Source of the DNA: Paenarthrobacter ureafaciens
GTDB lineage: Bacteria > Actinomycetota > Actinomycetes > Actinomycetales > Micrococcaceae
Assembly: GCF_004028095.1 (NCBI RefSeq)
Contig: NZ_SBHM01000007.1
Span: forward strand, 124,001-188,000
Direction of reading: 5' to 3'
Length of the DNA stretch: 64,000 nucleotides
Below, piece by piece: positions 35,028 to 43,336 of the stretch. The position numbers and the translations under genes were made by a program. The stretch's first letter is position 1, and each line of letters opens with the position of its first letter. The notes under the pieces were generated by a model, which worked only from the letters and a program-made list of their open reading frames with translations, did no database searches and was not told where the DNA came from.

Positions 35028-35951
35028 ATGACCGTCATTACCGAAACCAAACTTGAGTTCCGGAAGCTTGGAGCCCGAATCGGGGCCGAAATCCGGGGCC
35101 TGGACATCTCCGGAGATCTGAGCGCGGACACCGTGGCGCAGATCCGTGCTGCCCTCAACGAACACAAGGCGCTCGTCTTCCGTGAGGCGAACATCCTGAC
35201 GGACGAAGCCCAGGTGAAGTTCGCTTCCCACTTCGGTCCGCTCACCAAGGCACACCCCACCGTGGCGTCCGTGGAGGGTGAAGAGAACGTCCTTCCGGTG
35301 GACAGCGAGAACGGCTCCGCGAACAACTGGCACACCGACGTCACGTTCGTGGTGAACCCGCCCCAGGCCTCCACCCTTCGCAGCATCGACCTGCCGGCCT
35401 ACGGCGGCGAGACCCTGATCGCGTCCTCCGCCGGAGCCTACCGCGACCTCCCGGACGAACTTCGGAACTTCGCGGACACCCTCTGGGCCATCCACACCAA
35501 CGACTACGACTACTCCGTTCCAAAGAACCTGGAGCACACCAACGCCGAGGAACGCCGCAAGGAATTCACGCGGCTGAAGTTCGAGACTGCCCACCCGGTG
35601 GTTCGGGTCCACCCCTTGACCGGCGAGCGCGGATTGTTCATTGGGGGCTTCGCGCAGCGTCTGCGGATCGTGGGTCTGTCCAACACCGAATCGAAGGACA
35701 TCATCCGGCTCCTGCAGGCCTACGTCACCCGTCCGGAGAACGTGTTCCGGGTGAATTGGGAGCCCAACCAAGTGGTGTTGTTCGACAACCGGATCACCCA
35801 GCACTACGCACCGGACAACTACGACGGGCAGCCCCGCAAACTGAACCGCGTGACCATTGCCGGGGACATCCCGGTGGGCACGGACGGCAGGCAGAGCCAG
35901 CCGATCCAAGGCGACTCGAGCACGTACTCCGTGGTGGCCGGGCTGTCCTAG
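35028..35951 (+). CDS. TauD/TfdA-family dioxygenase
   Basis: An Fe(II)/2-oxoglutarate dioxygenase of 307 residues. The metal triad is visible: His102 and Asp104 in NNWHTDVTFV and His259 in NRITQHYAPDNYDGQPRK, with Arg270 as the likely oxoglutarate ligand. By context it releases sulfite or sulfate from an imported organosulfur compound (taurine, alkanesulfonate or alkyl sulfate as in AtsK). The exact substrate cannot be read from the sequence. ATG has AAGGAAAAC upstream. Confidence 0.9.
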   Translation: MTVITETKLEFRKLGARIGAEIRGLDISGDLSADTVAQIRAALNEHKALVFREANILTDEAQVKFASHFGPLTKAHPTVASVEGEENVLPVDSENGSANNWHTDVTFVVNPPQASTLRSIDLPAYGGETLIASSAGAYRDLPDELRNFADTLWAIHTNDYDYSVPKNLEHTNAEERRKEFTRLKFETAHPVVRVHPLTGERGLFIGGFAQRLRIVGLSNTESKDIIRLLQAYVTRPENVFRVNWEPNQVVLFDNRITQHYAPDNYDGQPRKLNRVTIAGDIPVGTDGRQSQPIQGDSSTYSVVAGLS

Positions 35952-35962
35952 GGGCTGCTGTT

Positions 35963-36916
35963 TTAGGGGAGGTTCGAGCCGCGGGCCGTGATCCACAGCC
36001 CGTACCATTCGGCGCGGGTCATGCTGCCGGCTACGGCAACGGCATCCGCACATGCACCGATCCGCGAAAGGTTGGTGGTCCCCACCACCGGCGAAATCCT
36101 TGCCGGATGCTTCATGAGCCACGCAAGCAGCACTGATTCAGGAGTAGTGTTCTTCTCCGCCGCCAGGCGGACCAGCATCTCCGACGCCGCAGCTTCTGCC
36201 GGTGAGTCGGCACCCGCTCCCGTATACCGGCCCTGCGCCAACGAACCATAGGCCTGGAGTTCGATGCCCCTGTCCATGCACAGCTCAAGCGTCCCGTGCG
36301 GAAAACTGTTCTCCCGCCCTTCGGGATGGTTCACCAGCACCGTGCTTTCCAGCCAGTCCCGGCGCAGCAGGCTCATCTCCAGCTGGTTCGCCACGATGGG
36401 CGTCTGCAGCCGGTCCTGCAGGTACGCGATCTGGGCGCCGGACATGTTGGATACACCCACGTGCCGCACCTTGCCTTCGGCCATTAACTGCCCGACGGCG
36501 TCCGCCACCTCGCGCGCGTCCATGAGGGGATCCGGACGGTGCAGGAGCAGCACGTCCACGTAGTCCGTTTGGAGCCGTTGCAGGCTCCCGTTGACCCGTT
36601 CCAGGATGGCTTCGCGACTGAGGTCGTAGTGGCCGTCCCGGCCTCCTTCTGCCAGCCTGATACCGCATTTGGTCTGCAACCGGATCTTCTCCCGCAGACC
36701 GGGGGAACGGACGAGGACTTCCCCAAAAACAGCTTCGGACTTACCCCGGCGGTAGATATCAGCGTGGTCGAACAAGCCGATGCCGATTCCCCGCGCCGAT
36801 TCAATCACCGCGGCGGCCTGGTCGATTTCCGCAGCACCGTAGTGGTTGTTATCCCAGGACCCGCCGAGTCCCATGCAGCCATAGATGAGGCGTCCCCGCC
36901 CGTTCACGTTATCCAT
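35963..36916 (-). CDS. Aldo/keto reductase
   Basis: A 317-residue NADPH-dependent TIM barrel. The catalytic tetrad is complete: Asp50 and Tyr55 (FDHADIYRRGKSE), Lys83 (QTKCGIRL) and His126 (VDVLLLHRPDPL). C-terminal cofactor region is LMKHPARISPVVGTTNLSRI. It resembles the YdhF-like group. It lies just downstream of the GH13 glucosidase on the same strand (22-base gap) and may act on sugar-derived carbonyls, which is inference. Confidence 0.92.
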   Translation of the reverse strand: MDNVNGRGRLIYGCMGLGGSWDNNHYGAAEIDQAAAVIESARGIGIGLFDHADIYRRGKSEAVFGEVLVRSPGLREKIRLQTKCGIRLAEGGRDGHYDLSREAILERVNGSLQRLQTDYVDVLLLHRPDPLMDAREVADAVGQLMAEGKVRHVGVSNMSGAQIAYLQDRLQTPIVANQLEMSLLRRDWLESTVLVNHPEGRENSFPHGTLELCMDRGIELQAYGSLAQGRYTGAGADSPAEAAASEMLVRLAAEKNTTPESVLLAWLMKHPARISPVVGTTNLSRIGACADAVAVAGSMTRAEWYGLWITARGSNLP

Positions 36917-36938
36917 GTAGTTGTGTCAGCGCCGCAGA

Positions 36939-38693
36939 CTAGGCGTCGCGGACTACCCACGCGGTGGTGTCGGCCGGCAGCTTGCCGTCCTCCAACGGGC
37001 CGCTGCTGACGACGACGGTCCCGGCCGGAAGCTCGAAGGCTTCAGTGCCGAAGTTGGTCACCGTCTCCCAACCGCCGGGGCGGCTGAAGTGCAGCACCTC
37101 CGGGTTACCGGTCTCCACCCACTCGAGCTCTTCATCGGTCTGCAGCTGGCGGCGGAGGCCCAAGGCCTTGCGGTAAAGCTCAAGCGTGGAGCCTTCGACG
37201 CCTTCCTGGATGGATACCGCGTAATCCTTGAACCACTCCGGCTGGGGCAGGTGTGCCTTGCCCGCCCCGAAACCGAAGGATGGGCCTTCAGGGGTCCACG
37301 GCAACGGCACACGGCAACCATCCCGGCCGATTTCAACGCCCTTGTTGCGGAAGAATGACGGGTCCTGACGTTCGGAGTCCGGAATTTCCGTCACTTCACG
37401 CAAGCCCAATTCCTCGCCCTGGTACAGGTAGGCAGAGCCCGGCAGCGCCAGGAGCAGGAGCGATGCGGCACGGGCACGGCGCAGGCCGAGTTCAACGTCC
37501 AGTTCTTCCTGCGGCGCACCGGCCAGCAGCCAGCCCTTGCCGTCCTGGCCCTTGGGCTTGCTGCCGGTCACGTCCTGGGCCGCGTTGGTTCCCTGGGCCA
37601 CGGAACCGCCCTTGGGGAGGCCATAGCGGGTGGCGTGGCGGACGACGTCGTGGTTGGAGAACACCCAGGTGGAGGACGCGCCGGACTCCTTGGCGTGGAC
37701 CAGGTTGTCCGTGATGATCTGCTTGAAAGATGCGGCGTCAAAGTCCGACTGCAGCAGGTCAAAGTTGAAGGCCTGGCCCAGGCCCTCGGGGCTGGCATAG
37801 CGGGCACGGCGTGACTCGTGGACCCATGCCTCGGCAACGGCGGTGCGGGGCGGGTTGTATTCGTTGAAGAGTTTGCGCCACTCGGCGTAGACCTCGTGGA
37901 CTTCGTCGCGGTCCCAGAAGGGGTGGGAGCCGTCAATGAAGCCGTCTGTGCCGTGGGCCCGTGCGAGGAGGTCATCCTTCATGGGCATGGGCTCGGACAG
38001 GTCCTTGGCCATGCCGTGGGCGACGTCGATGCGGAAGCCGTCCACGCCTCGGTCGGACCAGAAGCGCAGGGTCTTCAGGAAGTCCTCGCGGATTTCCGGG
38101 TTCTCCCAGTTAAAGTCAGGCTGTTCCTTGGCGAAGATATGCATGTACCACTGGCCGGGAGTGCCGTCGGGTTCGGTGATGCGTTCCCAGATGGGGCCGC
38201 CAAACACGGAATCCCAGTCCGACGGCGGCAGTTCGCCGTTCTCGCCTTTGCCGTCGCGGAAGATGTAGCGGTCGCGGGCAGCAGAACCCTTCGGCGAAGC
38301 AAGGGCTTCCTTGAACCATTCGTGGCGGTCCGAGGAGTGGTTGGGAACGATGTCCACCACAATCTTGATGCCGGCTTCATGCAGCGCAGCCGCCATCTCG
38401 TCAAAGTCCGCCAGCGTGCCCAGCTTGGGGTCGACGTCGCGGTAGTCGTCGACGTCGTAGCCGCCGTCGGCGAGTGCCGACGGGTAGAACGGGCTCAGCC
38501 ACACGGCATCAACGCCGAGTTCCTTCAGGTACGGAACCTTGGCCGTGATGCCCTTGAGGTCACCCAGCCCGTCACCGTTCGCGTCGTAGAAACTCCGCGG
38601 GTAGATCTGATAGACCGCCGCCTGGCGCCACCATTTGGGATCGGCCATGCGTTCGGAGAGGGACAAATTTGCCTTGGTGGCGGAGGTGCTCAC
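36939..38693 (-). CDS. GH13 alpha-glucosidase (oligo-1,6-glucosidase-like)
   Basis: A 584-residue cytoplasmic family 13 enzyme hydrolysing alpha-glucosides. The four conserved regions are present: DIVPNHSSD, GFRIDVAHG with nucleophile Asp223, AVAEAWVHE with acid Glu288, and VFSNHDVVRH with Asp349. The N-terminal WWRQAAVYQIYPRSFYDANGDGLGDL is typical of the oligo-1,6-glucosidase/sucrose isomerase group, so isomaltose, maltose, trehalulose or sucrose-like sugars are candidates. A ROK-type operator stands at 38706-38724 before its start. Confidence 0.93.
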   Translation of the reverse strand: MSTSATKANLSLSERMADPKWWRQAAVYQIYPRSFYDANGDGLGDLKGITAKVPYLKELGVDAVWLSPFYPSALADGGYDVDDYRDVDPKLGTLADFDEMAAALHEAGIKIVVDIVPNHSSDRHEWFKEALASPKGSAARDRYIFRDGKGENGELPPSDWDSVFGGPIWERITEPDGTPGQWYMHIFAKEQPDFNWENPEIREDFLKTLRFWSDRGVDGFRIDVAHGMAKDLSEPMPMKDDLLARAHGTDGFIDGSHPFWDRDEVHEVYAEWRKLFNEYNPPRTAVAEAWVHESRRARYASPEGLGQAFNFDLLQSDFDAASFKQIITDNLVHAKESGASSTWVFSNHDVVRHATRYGLPKGGSVAQGTNAAQDVTGSKPKGQDGKGWLLAGAPQEELDVELGLRRARAASLLLLALPGSAYLYQGEELGLREVTEIPDSERQDPSFFRNKGVEIGRDGCRVPLPWTPEGPSFGFGAGKAHLPQPEWFKDYAVSIQEGVEGSTLELYRKALGLRRQLQTDEELEWVETGNPEVLHFSRPGGWETVTNFGTEAFELPAGTVVVSSGPLEDGKLPADTTAWVVRDA

Positions 38694-38705
38694 GAAACTC
38701 CTTTG

Positions 38706-38724
38706 ATTTAGATTCTAAATTTAG
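38706..38724 (-). promoter_or_regulatory. ROK-regulator operator site A
   Basis: ATTTAGA-T-TCTAAAT (38706-38720) is a perfect 15-base palindrome; CTAAATTTAG (38715-38724) overlaps it. It lies 12 bases before the GH13 start and shares the TAAATTTA half-site with the two sites between the binding-protein and ROK genes. Confidence 0.7.
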
Positions 38725-38775
38725 TTCCTTGACCAGTATCTGACGGCTGGCTCAGGAGGTCAACAGCCCGGCGGG

Positions 38776-39618
38776 TCAGCCCTTCACGGCACCCTGGGTG
38801 ACGCCTGCCATGACCCAACGCTGGGTGAACAAGTACGCGACGATTGCCGGCGCCATGGCCATCAGGTACGAGGCGAAGGAGACGTGGTAGTTGTTGCTGA
38901 ACTGCGTCTGGAACAGGTTCTGCCTTACCGGCAGGGTCTGCAGGGCGGGGTCGGAAATGATCAGCGACGGCATCATGAAGTCGTTCCAGGCGTACAGGAA
39001 GGCGAAGATTCCCACCGTGGCGCTCATGGGGGCAAGCAGCGGGAAGATCACCTTCCAGAACGTCTGCCACGTGGTGGCTCCGTCAATCCTGGCGCTTTCT
39101 TCCAGTTCCATGGGAATGGAACGCAGGAACGCCGTAAAGAGCAGCACGCTGAAGCTCAGCTGGAACATGGTTGCCAGCAGGATAACGCCGAACGGATTGT
39201 CCAGGGCCAGGCGGCCGGTCAACTGGATCTGCGGCAATGCCACCACGGGGAAGGGAATGAACATTGCTGCCAGCAGGTAGTAGAACGAGTACCGGAACAA
39301 CCGGCGATCCCAGTTACGGACAATCGCATAGGAAGCGAAGGCAGCCAGGACGATGGTGGCCACAACCGTCCCGGCGGTGACAAGGAGGGACATTGCCGCC
39401 CCGACAGGGAAGTTGGTCAGGTTCCATGCCTGGACGAAACCCTCCATGCTGAAGGGCGCGGGCAGGGAGAAAGCATTACCGTCCACCGCCTGCCCTTGCG
39501 TCTTGAGGGCCATGGAAATGGTCACGTAGAGCGGAAGCAGGACCGTGACCGAGCAGAGGACAAGAACAGTGGTCGCCGACCAATTAACGCGTTCCGGCCT
39601 GGTAGCTTGCTTGTTCAT
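38776..39618 (-). CDS. Carbohydrate ABC permease, MalG type
   Basis: A 280-residue permease with six membrane helices and the EAA loop MELEESARIDGATTWQTFWKVIFPLLAPM. C-terminus is the typical QRWVMAGVTQGAVKG. ATG 39618 overlaps the MalF-type gene stop by one base (TGATG); a longer open frame upstream is not used. Works with the MalF-type partner and binding protein; no ATPase is encoded in the locus. Confidence 0.93.
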   Translation of the reverse strand: MNKQATRPERVNWSATTVLVLCSVTVLLPLYVTISMALKTQGQAVDGNAFSLPAPFSMEGFVQAWNLTNFPVGAAMSLLVTAGTVVATIVLAAFASYAIVRNWDRRLFRYSFYYLLAAMFIPFPVVALPQIQLTGRLALDNPFGVILLATMFQLSFSVLLFTAFLRSIPMELEESARIDGATTWQTFWKVIFPLLAPMSATVGIFAFLYAWNDFMMPSLIISDPALQTLPVRQNLFQTQFSNNYHVSFASYLMAMAPAIVAYLFTQRWVMAGVTQGAVKG

Positions 39619-40571
39619 CAGAGGGCACTCCGTCCGCGGGTCAGCGAAAGCTGTACAAGAGAAATAACGACAGCCACCAGGAAGAAGATCGTGGCGTTGG
39701 CCATCTGGTAGGCGTAGTCGCCGCCGTTGAAGCCGGTGATGACTGTCATGGCGATGCTCCGGGTTGACGTGCCCGGCCCGCCGTTGGTCAGGCCCACGAT
39801 GATGTCGTAGGCATTGAGGAAGCCCTTGAATCCAAGGATCACGTTGATCACCACGTATCCGGCAACGAGGGGCAGGGTGATCCTCCAGAGCTGTTGCACT
39901 TTCCCGGCACCGTCCAGTTCCGCAGCTTCGTAGACGTCCCCCGGCACTGCCACGAGTCCGGCGATGTAAATAAGCAGTGATCCCGGGACGGCCTGCCACG
40001 CCGTGACCACTACCACCGCAATCCAGGCGAGGTCCGGATTGGCCAGGAGGCTGTTCTCAAGCCACGGAATTCCGGCCGCAGTACCCAGCGACGGAAGGGA
40101 GTTGGAGAAGAGGAAATTGAACACGTACGCGATGATGATGCCCGAAACCACCATCGGGATGACAAAGATGGTCCGCAGCGCCGATTTCATGCGGATCCGC
40201 GAAGTAAGCCCGACAGCCAACAGGAACGCAACCACATTCACGGCGATCACCGTGACGATTGAGAACCCGAAGGTAAACAGGTAGCTCTGCAGGATGGCGG
40301 GGTCGCTGAAGATCGCGATGTAGTTGGTCAGGCCCACGAACTCCCAGTCCCCGATCCCGATCGAATTTGTGAAACTAAAGAAGATTCCAACGATTCCGGG
40401 AACGGTGATGGCGAGCGTGAAGAGAACAAGGCTCGGCAGGAGGAACAGATAGAAAATCGGCTCCACCCGGCGGCCGCGGCGCGGGGCTGGACGGCTCCCG
40501 GTTGACCGGTTCCGGTCCGGGCGGCCCTGCTCCGGCGTTTTTGATGGCACGGTTGTGCTGGTGACGGACAT
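39618..40571 (-). CDS. Carbohydrate ABC permease, MalF type
   Basis: A 317-residue permease of the MalF/UgpA group. A basic, disordered N-terminus (30 residues) leads to six or so helices (FYLFLLPSLVLFTLAITVPG first) and the EAA loop VYEAAELDGAGKVQQLWRITLPLV. Follows the binding-protein gene by 24 bases and is coupled to the MalG-type gene. Confidence 0.93.
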   Translation of the reverse strand: MSVTSTTVPSKTPEQGRPDRNRSTGSRPAPRRGRRVEPIFYLFLLPSLVLFTLAITVPGIVGIFFSFTNSIGIGDWEFVGLTNYIAIFSDPAILQSYLFTFGFSIVTVIAVNVVAFLLAVGLTSRIRMKSALRTIFVIPMVVSGIIIAYVFNFLFSNSLPSLGTAAGIPWLENSLLANPDLAWIAVVVVTAWQAVPGSLLIYIAGLVAVPGDVYEAAELDGAGKVQQLWRITLPLVAGYVVINVILGFKGFLNAYDIIVGLTNGGPGTSTRSIAMTVITGFNGGDYAYQMANATIFFLVAVVISLVQLSLTRGRSAL

Positions 40572-40595
40572 AGTGTGTGGCTCCCTGTGTCTGCG

Positions 40596-41867
40596 CTACT
40601 GGCGGAAGGCCAGGCGTGCCCAATCGGCGTCGAGTGTGCTGAGGGTGGATGCAGGGTCTGCGCCAAACACGAGCGCCTGCGTGTAGTTCATGATCGGAAT
40701 CGTCTTGGGCACCAGCACCGACGGGCCCTGGTAGACCTGCGCGTTCTGGTAGTAGGGCACCATGCCCTCAATGCGGGGGTCAGGGGTACCGGAAGCGTCC
40801 TCCGTGGGCGTGAAACCCAACTGGGATGCGTTGTAGGCCTCGATCACCTCCGGCCGGTACAAGTACTCAAGGAATTCACGCGCAGCTTCCTTATGCTTGG
40901 AGGCCTCGGGGATCCATGCCGCAAGGTCCACGTTGACGCGGACGCGCAGGTCCTTGGGGTCTTCCGTCATGGGCAGCGGGAACGTACCCAGCTGCAGGTC
41001 CGGAGCGGTCTTGGCCACCTCGCTGAACGCCCAGGGGCCCTGGAGGTACATGGCGGCTTTGCCCTGCGAGAAGGCCAGGTTGCCATCGCCGTATGCCCTG
41101 CTGGCCGCATCCTTATTGACGTACTTGCCGGCCAAAGTGAGCATCTTCTCCACCGGGGGTTCGAAGTCCTTCCGGAATGAAGCTTCCGAACCGGGCCCTA
41201 CCTCAGTACCGGCCTCGGCCAGCTTCTCAAAGAAATCGAGGGTGTCCAGCTGGCCACCCACCGAATAGTCGAACCAGCCCTGGGCAATCGTCCAGTCGTC
41301 CTTCCACGTGGCGTAGAACGGAGTCACGCCGGCGGCTTTGAGCTTGTCGCAGACGGCGATCAGCTCCGTCCAGGTCTTGGGGACCTCGAGGTTGTGGGCG
41401 GCGAAGATCTCCTTGTTGTAGATCACGGACGAAGCCATGACCGAATACGGCAAGGCACTGGTCCTGCCCGGGTACACCCCGTACTGGTCCATCAACGGCT
41501 GGAGGTCTCCCCGGATGCGGGAGGCCGCGCCGGTACCGGACAAATCGCTGAGGGCTCCGCGCTGGACGAAGCGCGCGGATTCCATGTTGTAGTTTGCCAG
41601 GGCGATGTCCGGCGGGTTTCCGCGGACGAAGCTGGCGGAGACGACGTCGACGCCGGAAGTATCCAGCACCACCTCGGTGTCGTCCTGAGAAGCGTTGTAG
41701 TCTTCCACGAGTTTGGTCATGAAACCTATGGCTTCACGCTTGCTGAACGTGAACCGGACGGTTTCCTTTTCCTGGGAACCGGCGCAGCCCGAGAGCAGCC
41801 CGGCCAACAAAGCCAGCCCCAAGCCCATGGCCGCGAAGCGTTTTGAGCGTGTCACTTTCACAGACAC
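40596..41867 (-). CDS. Carbohydrate ABC substrate-binding lipoprotein
   Basis: A 423-residue extracellular solute-binding protein family 1 member. Signal peptide RFAAMGLGLALLAGLLSGC ends in a lipobox cysteine near residue 27. The mature protein has the family's two-lobe pattern (FVRGNPPDIALANYNMESA, ALPYSVMASSVIYNKEIFA, SQGKAAMYLQGPWAFSEVAK). GTG 41867 with AAAGGA upstream is the best start. Divergent from the ROK regulator with two operator sites between. The ligand is probably the alpha-glucoside handled by the GH13 enzyme. Confidence 0.9.
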   Translation of the reverse strand: MSVKVTRSKRFAAMGLGLALLAGLLSGCAGSQEKETVRFTFSKREAIGFMTKLVEDYNASQDDTEVVLDTSGVDVVSASFVRGNPPDIALANYNMESARFVQRGALSDLSGTGAASRIRGDLQPLMDQYGVYPGRTSALPYSVMASSVIYNKEIFAAHNLEVPKTWTELIAVCDKLKAAGVTPFYATWKDDWTIAQGWFDYSVGGQLDTLDFFEKLAEAGTEVGPGSEASFRKDFEPPVEKMLTLAGKYVNKDAASRAYGDGNLAFSQGKAAMYLQGPWAFSEVAKTAPDLQLGTFPLPMTEDPKDLRVRVNVDLAAWIPEASKHKEAAREFLEYLYRPEVIEAYNASQLGFTPTEDASGTPDPRIEGMVPYYQNAQVYQGPSVLVPKTIPIMNYTQALVFGADPASTLSTLDADWARLAFRQ

Positions 41868-41936
41868 GTAGTCCTTTCGTCGAACGGCCCCCACTGCTGA
41901 AGTCCGTCAGGGCAATGGCGCGCAGCACTGCCCGGG

Positions 41937-42050
41937 AAATTTAGATAGGAGATAAATTTATGACCCTGCGTAAGTATTCTGTGAGCACCGCCACATCGTC
42001 AAGCCCGGGATCGTAACAGGGCGAAGTCTAAATTTATGTACTAAATTTAG
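41937..42050. promoter_or_regulatory. Two ROK-type operator sites (B and C) in the divergent promoter
   Basis: Site B is AAATTTA-N9-TAAATTT (41937-41959); site C is CTAAATTTA-N5-TAAATTTAG (42028-42050). They share half-sites with site A before the GH13 gene and lie between the binding-protein and ROK genes, so the ROK protein very probably binds them to repress the transporter and itself. The AT-rich motif stands out sharply in this GC-rich DNA. Confidence 0.78.
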
Positions 42051-42099
42051 AGCGGTCGATCCTTCTGCCTCAGGGACGGCCGGGATAGCGGGGAGCAAC

Positions 42100-43317
42100 A
42101 TGCTTGGTGAAACGGCACCATCAACACAACTGGTACGCAGGGTCAACGCCGGTGCCATGCTCAAAGCCATGCGCGGGGCCGGCATCGTCACCGGCACGGA
42201 ACTCATGGCCAGGACTGGCCTTTCACGGGCAACAGTTATCTCGATATGTGACGAGCTTGTCCGCCTTGGCTGGCTGCAGGAGTTGGAGAACCAACGCGGG
42301 GCCGGGGACTACGTCAAGGGACGGCCCGCCAGGCGGTTTGTCTTCGATGACGGCGCCGCGAGCGTGTTGGGAATCGACATCGGCGCCAACAAGATCACCA
42401 CGATCGTCGCCGACATGGCCGGAACCCCGCTGTCCCAGGTGACCATGCCGTTCCGCACCTACAACGTCTCCGCGGCAGAGCGGGCAGACGTCCTGGACAA
42501 GATCGCTGCCGACGCGTTGGAAAAGGCCGGTGTCCCGGCAGAATCGGTCCTGGCAGTCTCCGTCGGCGTAGCGGCCCCCGTGAACAGGGACGGCGAAGTG
42601 CTCACCGTCCAGGAGTTCTGGCAGTCCTTCGATGTCCGCAGGATCGTCTCGGAACGGCACGGCTGGCACGTTCTGCTGGAAAACGATGCCAACCTCGCAG
42701 CCCTCGCCGAGAGGTGGCAGGGCACAGCGCAGGGCGTGGACCACCTTATAGTCATGCTCGCCGGAGATCGCCTGGGTTCCGGCATCCTGGAATCGGGCCG
42801 CCTCCTGCACGGCCAATCGGGCGGCTTTGGCGAATTGGGATTCCTCAACAACGTCGATGGCGTCGGCAGCACCTACGGCATAGCGCATTCAGCGGTATCG
42901 GCAGGCCGGCAAGCGATCGAGCGCCAACAGGACACCATCATGCTGGAGCTCTGCGCCGGAGAACCTGAAGACTTGACGGCCGAGATGGTCTTCGAGGCCG
43001 CAGCACAAGGCGACCAGGCCGCCGTCGACGCCCTGGACAGCGTTGCGCTCCGCATGGCCAAGGTCATCGGAGCCATCAGCACGCTGGCCAACCCGGAATT
43101 GGTGGTGTTGGCTGGAGGAGTAGCAGCCTCCGCAGAAGTACTGCTGCCTACCATCACGAAGGAACTTCCGGAGTTCACCTTCACTCCCCCGCGGCTGGCC
43201 ACCTCCACGCTCGGGGAAGGCATCGTGTCACTGGGAGCCATCCGCCACGCCTTGGACTACGTCGAAGAGCACGCCCTGGATCTCTCCCCCGCATCATTGC
43301 CGAAGAGAGCGTCCTGA
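42100..43317 (+). CDS. ROK-family transcriptional repressor
   Basis: A 405-residue regulator with an N-terminal winged helix (about 15-75: MLKAMRGAGIVTGTELMARTGLSRATVISICDEL) and a C-terminal ROK sugar-kinase-like domain (VLGIDIGANKITTIVADMAG). The domain lacks the CxCGxxGC zinc cluster: the corresponding stretch reads GGFGELGFLNNVDGVGSTYG, so it may not bind zinc. It is divergent from the sugar ABC genes and likely their repressor, released by an imported sugar or its product. ATG preceded by GGGGAG. Confidence 0.92.
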   Translation: MLGETAPSTQLVRRVNAGAMLKAMRGAGIVTGTELMARTGLSRATVISICDELVRLGWLQELENQRGAGDYVKGRPARRFVFDDGAASVLGIDIGANKITTIVADMAGTPLSQVTMPFRTYNVSAAERADVLDKIAADALEKAGVPAESVLAVSVGVAAPVNRDGEVLTVQEFWQSFDVRRIVSERHGWHVLLENDANLAALAERWQGTAQGVDHLIVMLAGDRLGSGILESGRLLHGQSGGFGELGFLNNVDGVGSTYGIAHSAVSAGRQAIERQQDTIMLELCAGEPEDLTAEMVFEAAAQGDQAAVDALDSVALRMAKVIGAISTLANPELVVLAGGVAASAEVLLPTITKELPEFTFTPPRLATSTLGEGIVSLGAIRHALDYVEEHALDLSPASLPKRAS

Positions 43318-43336
43318 CTCCTTCGGCAACTGGCGC

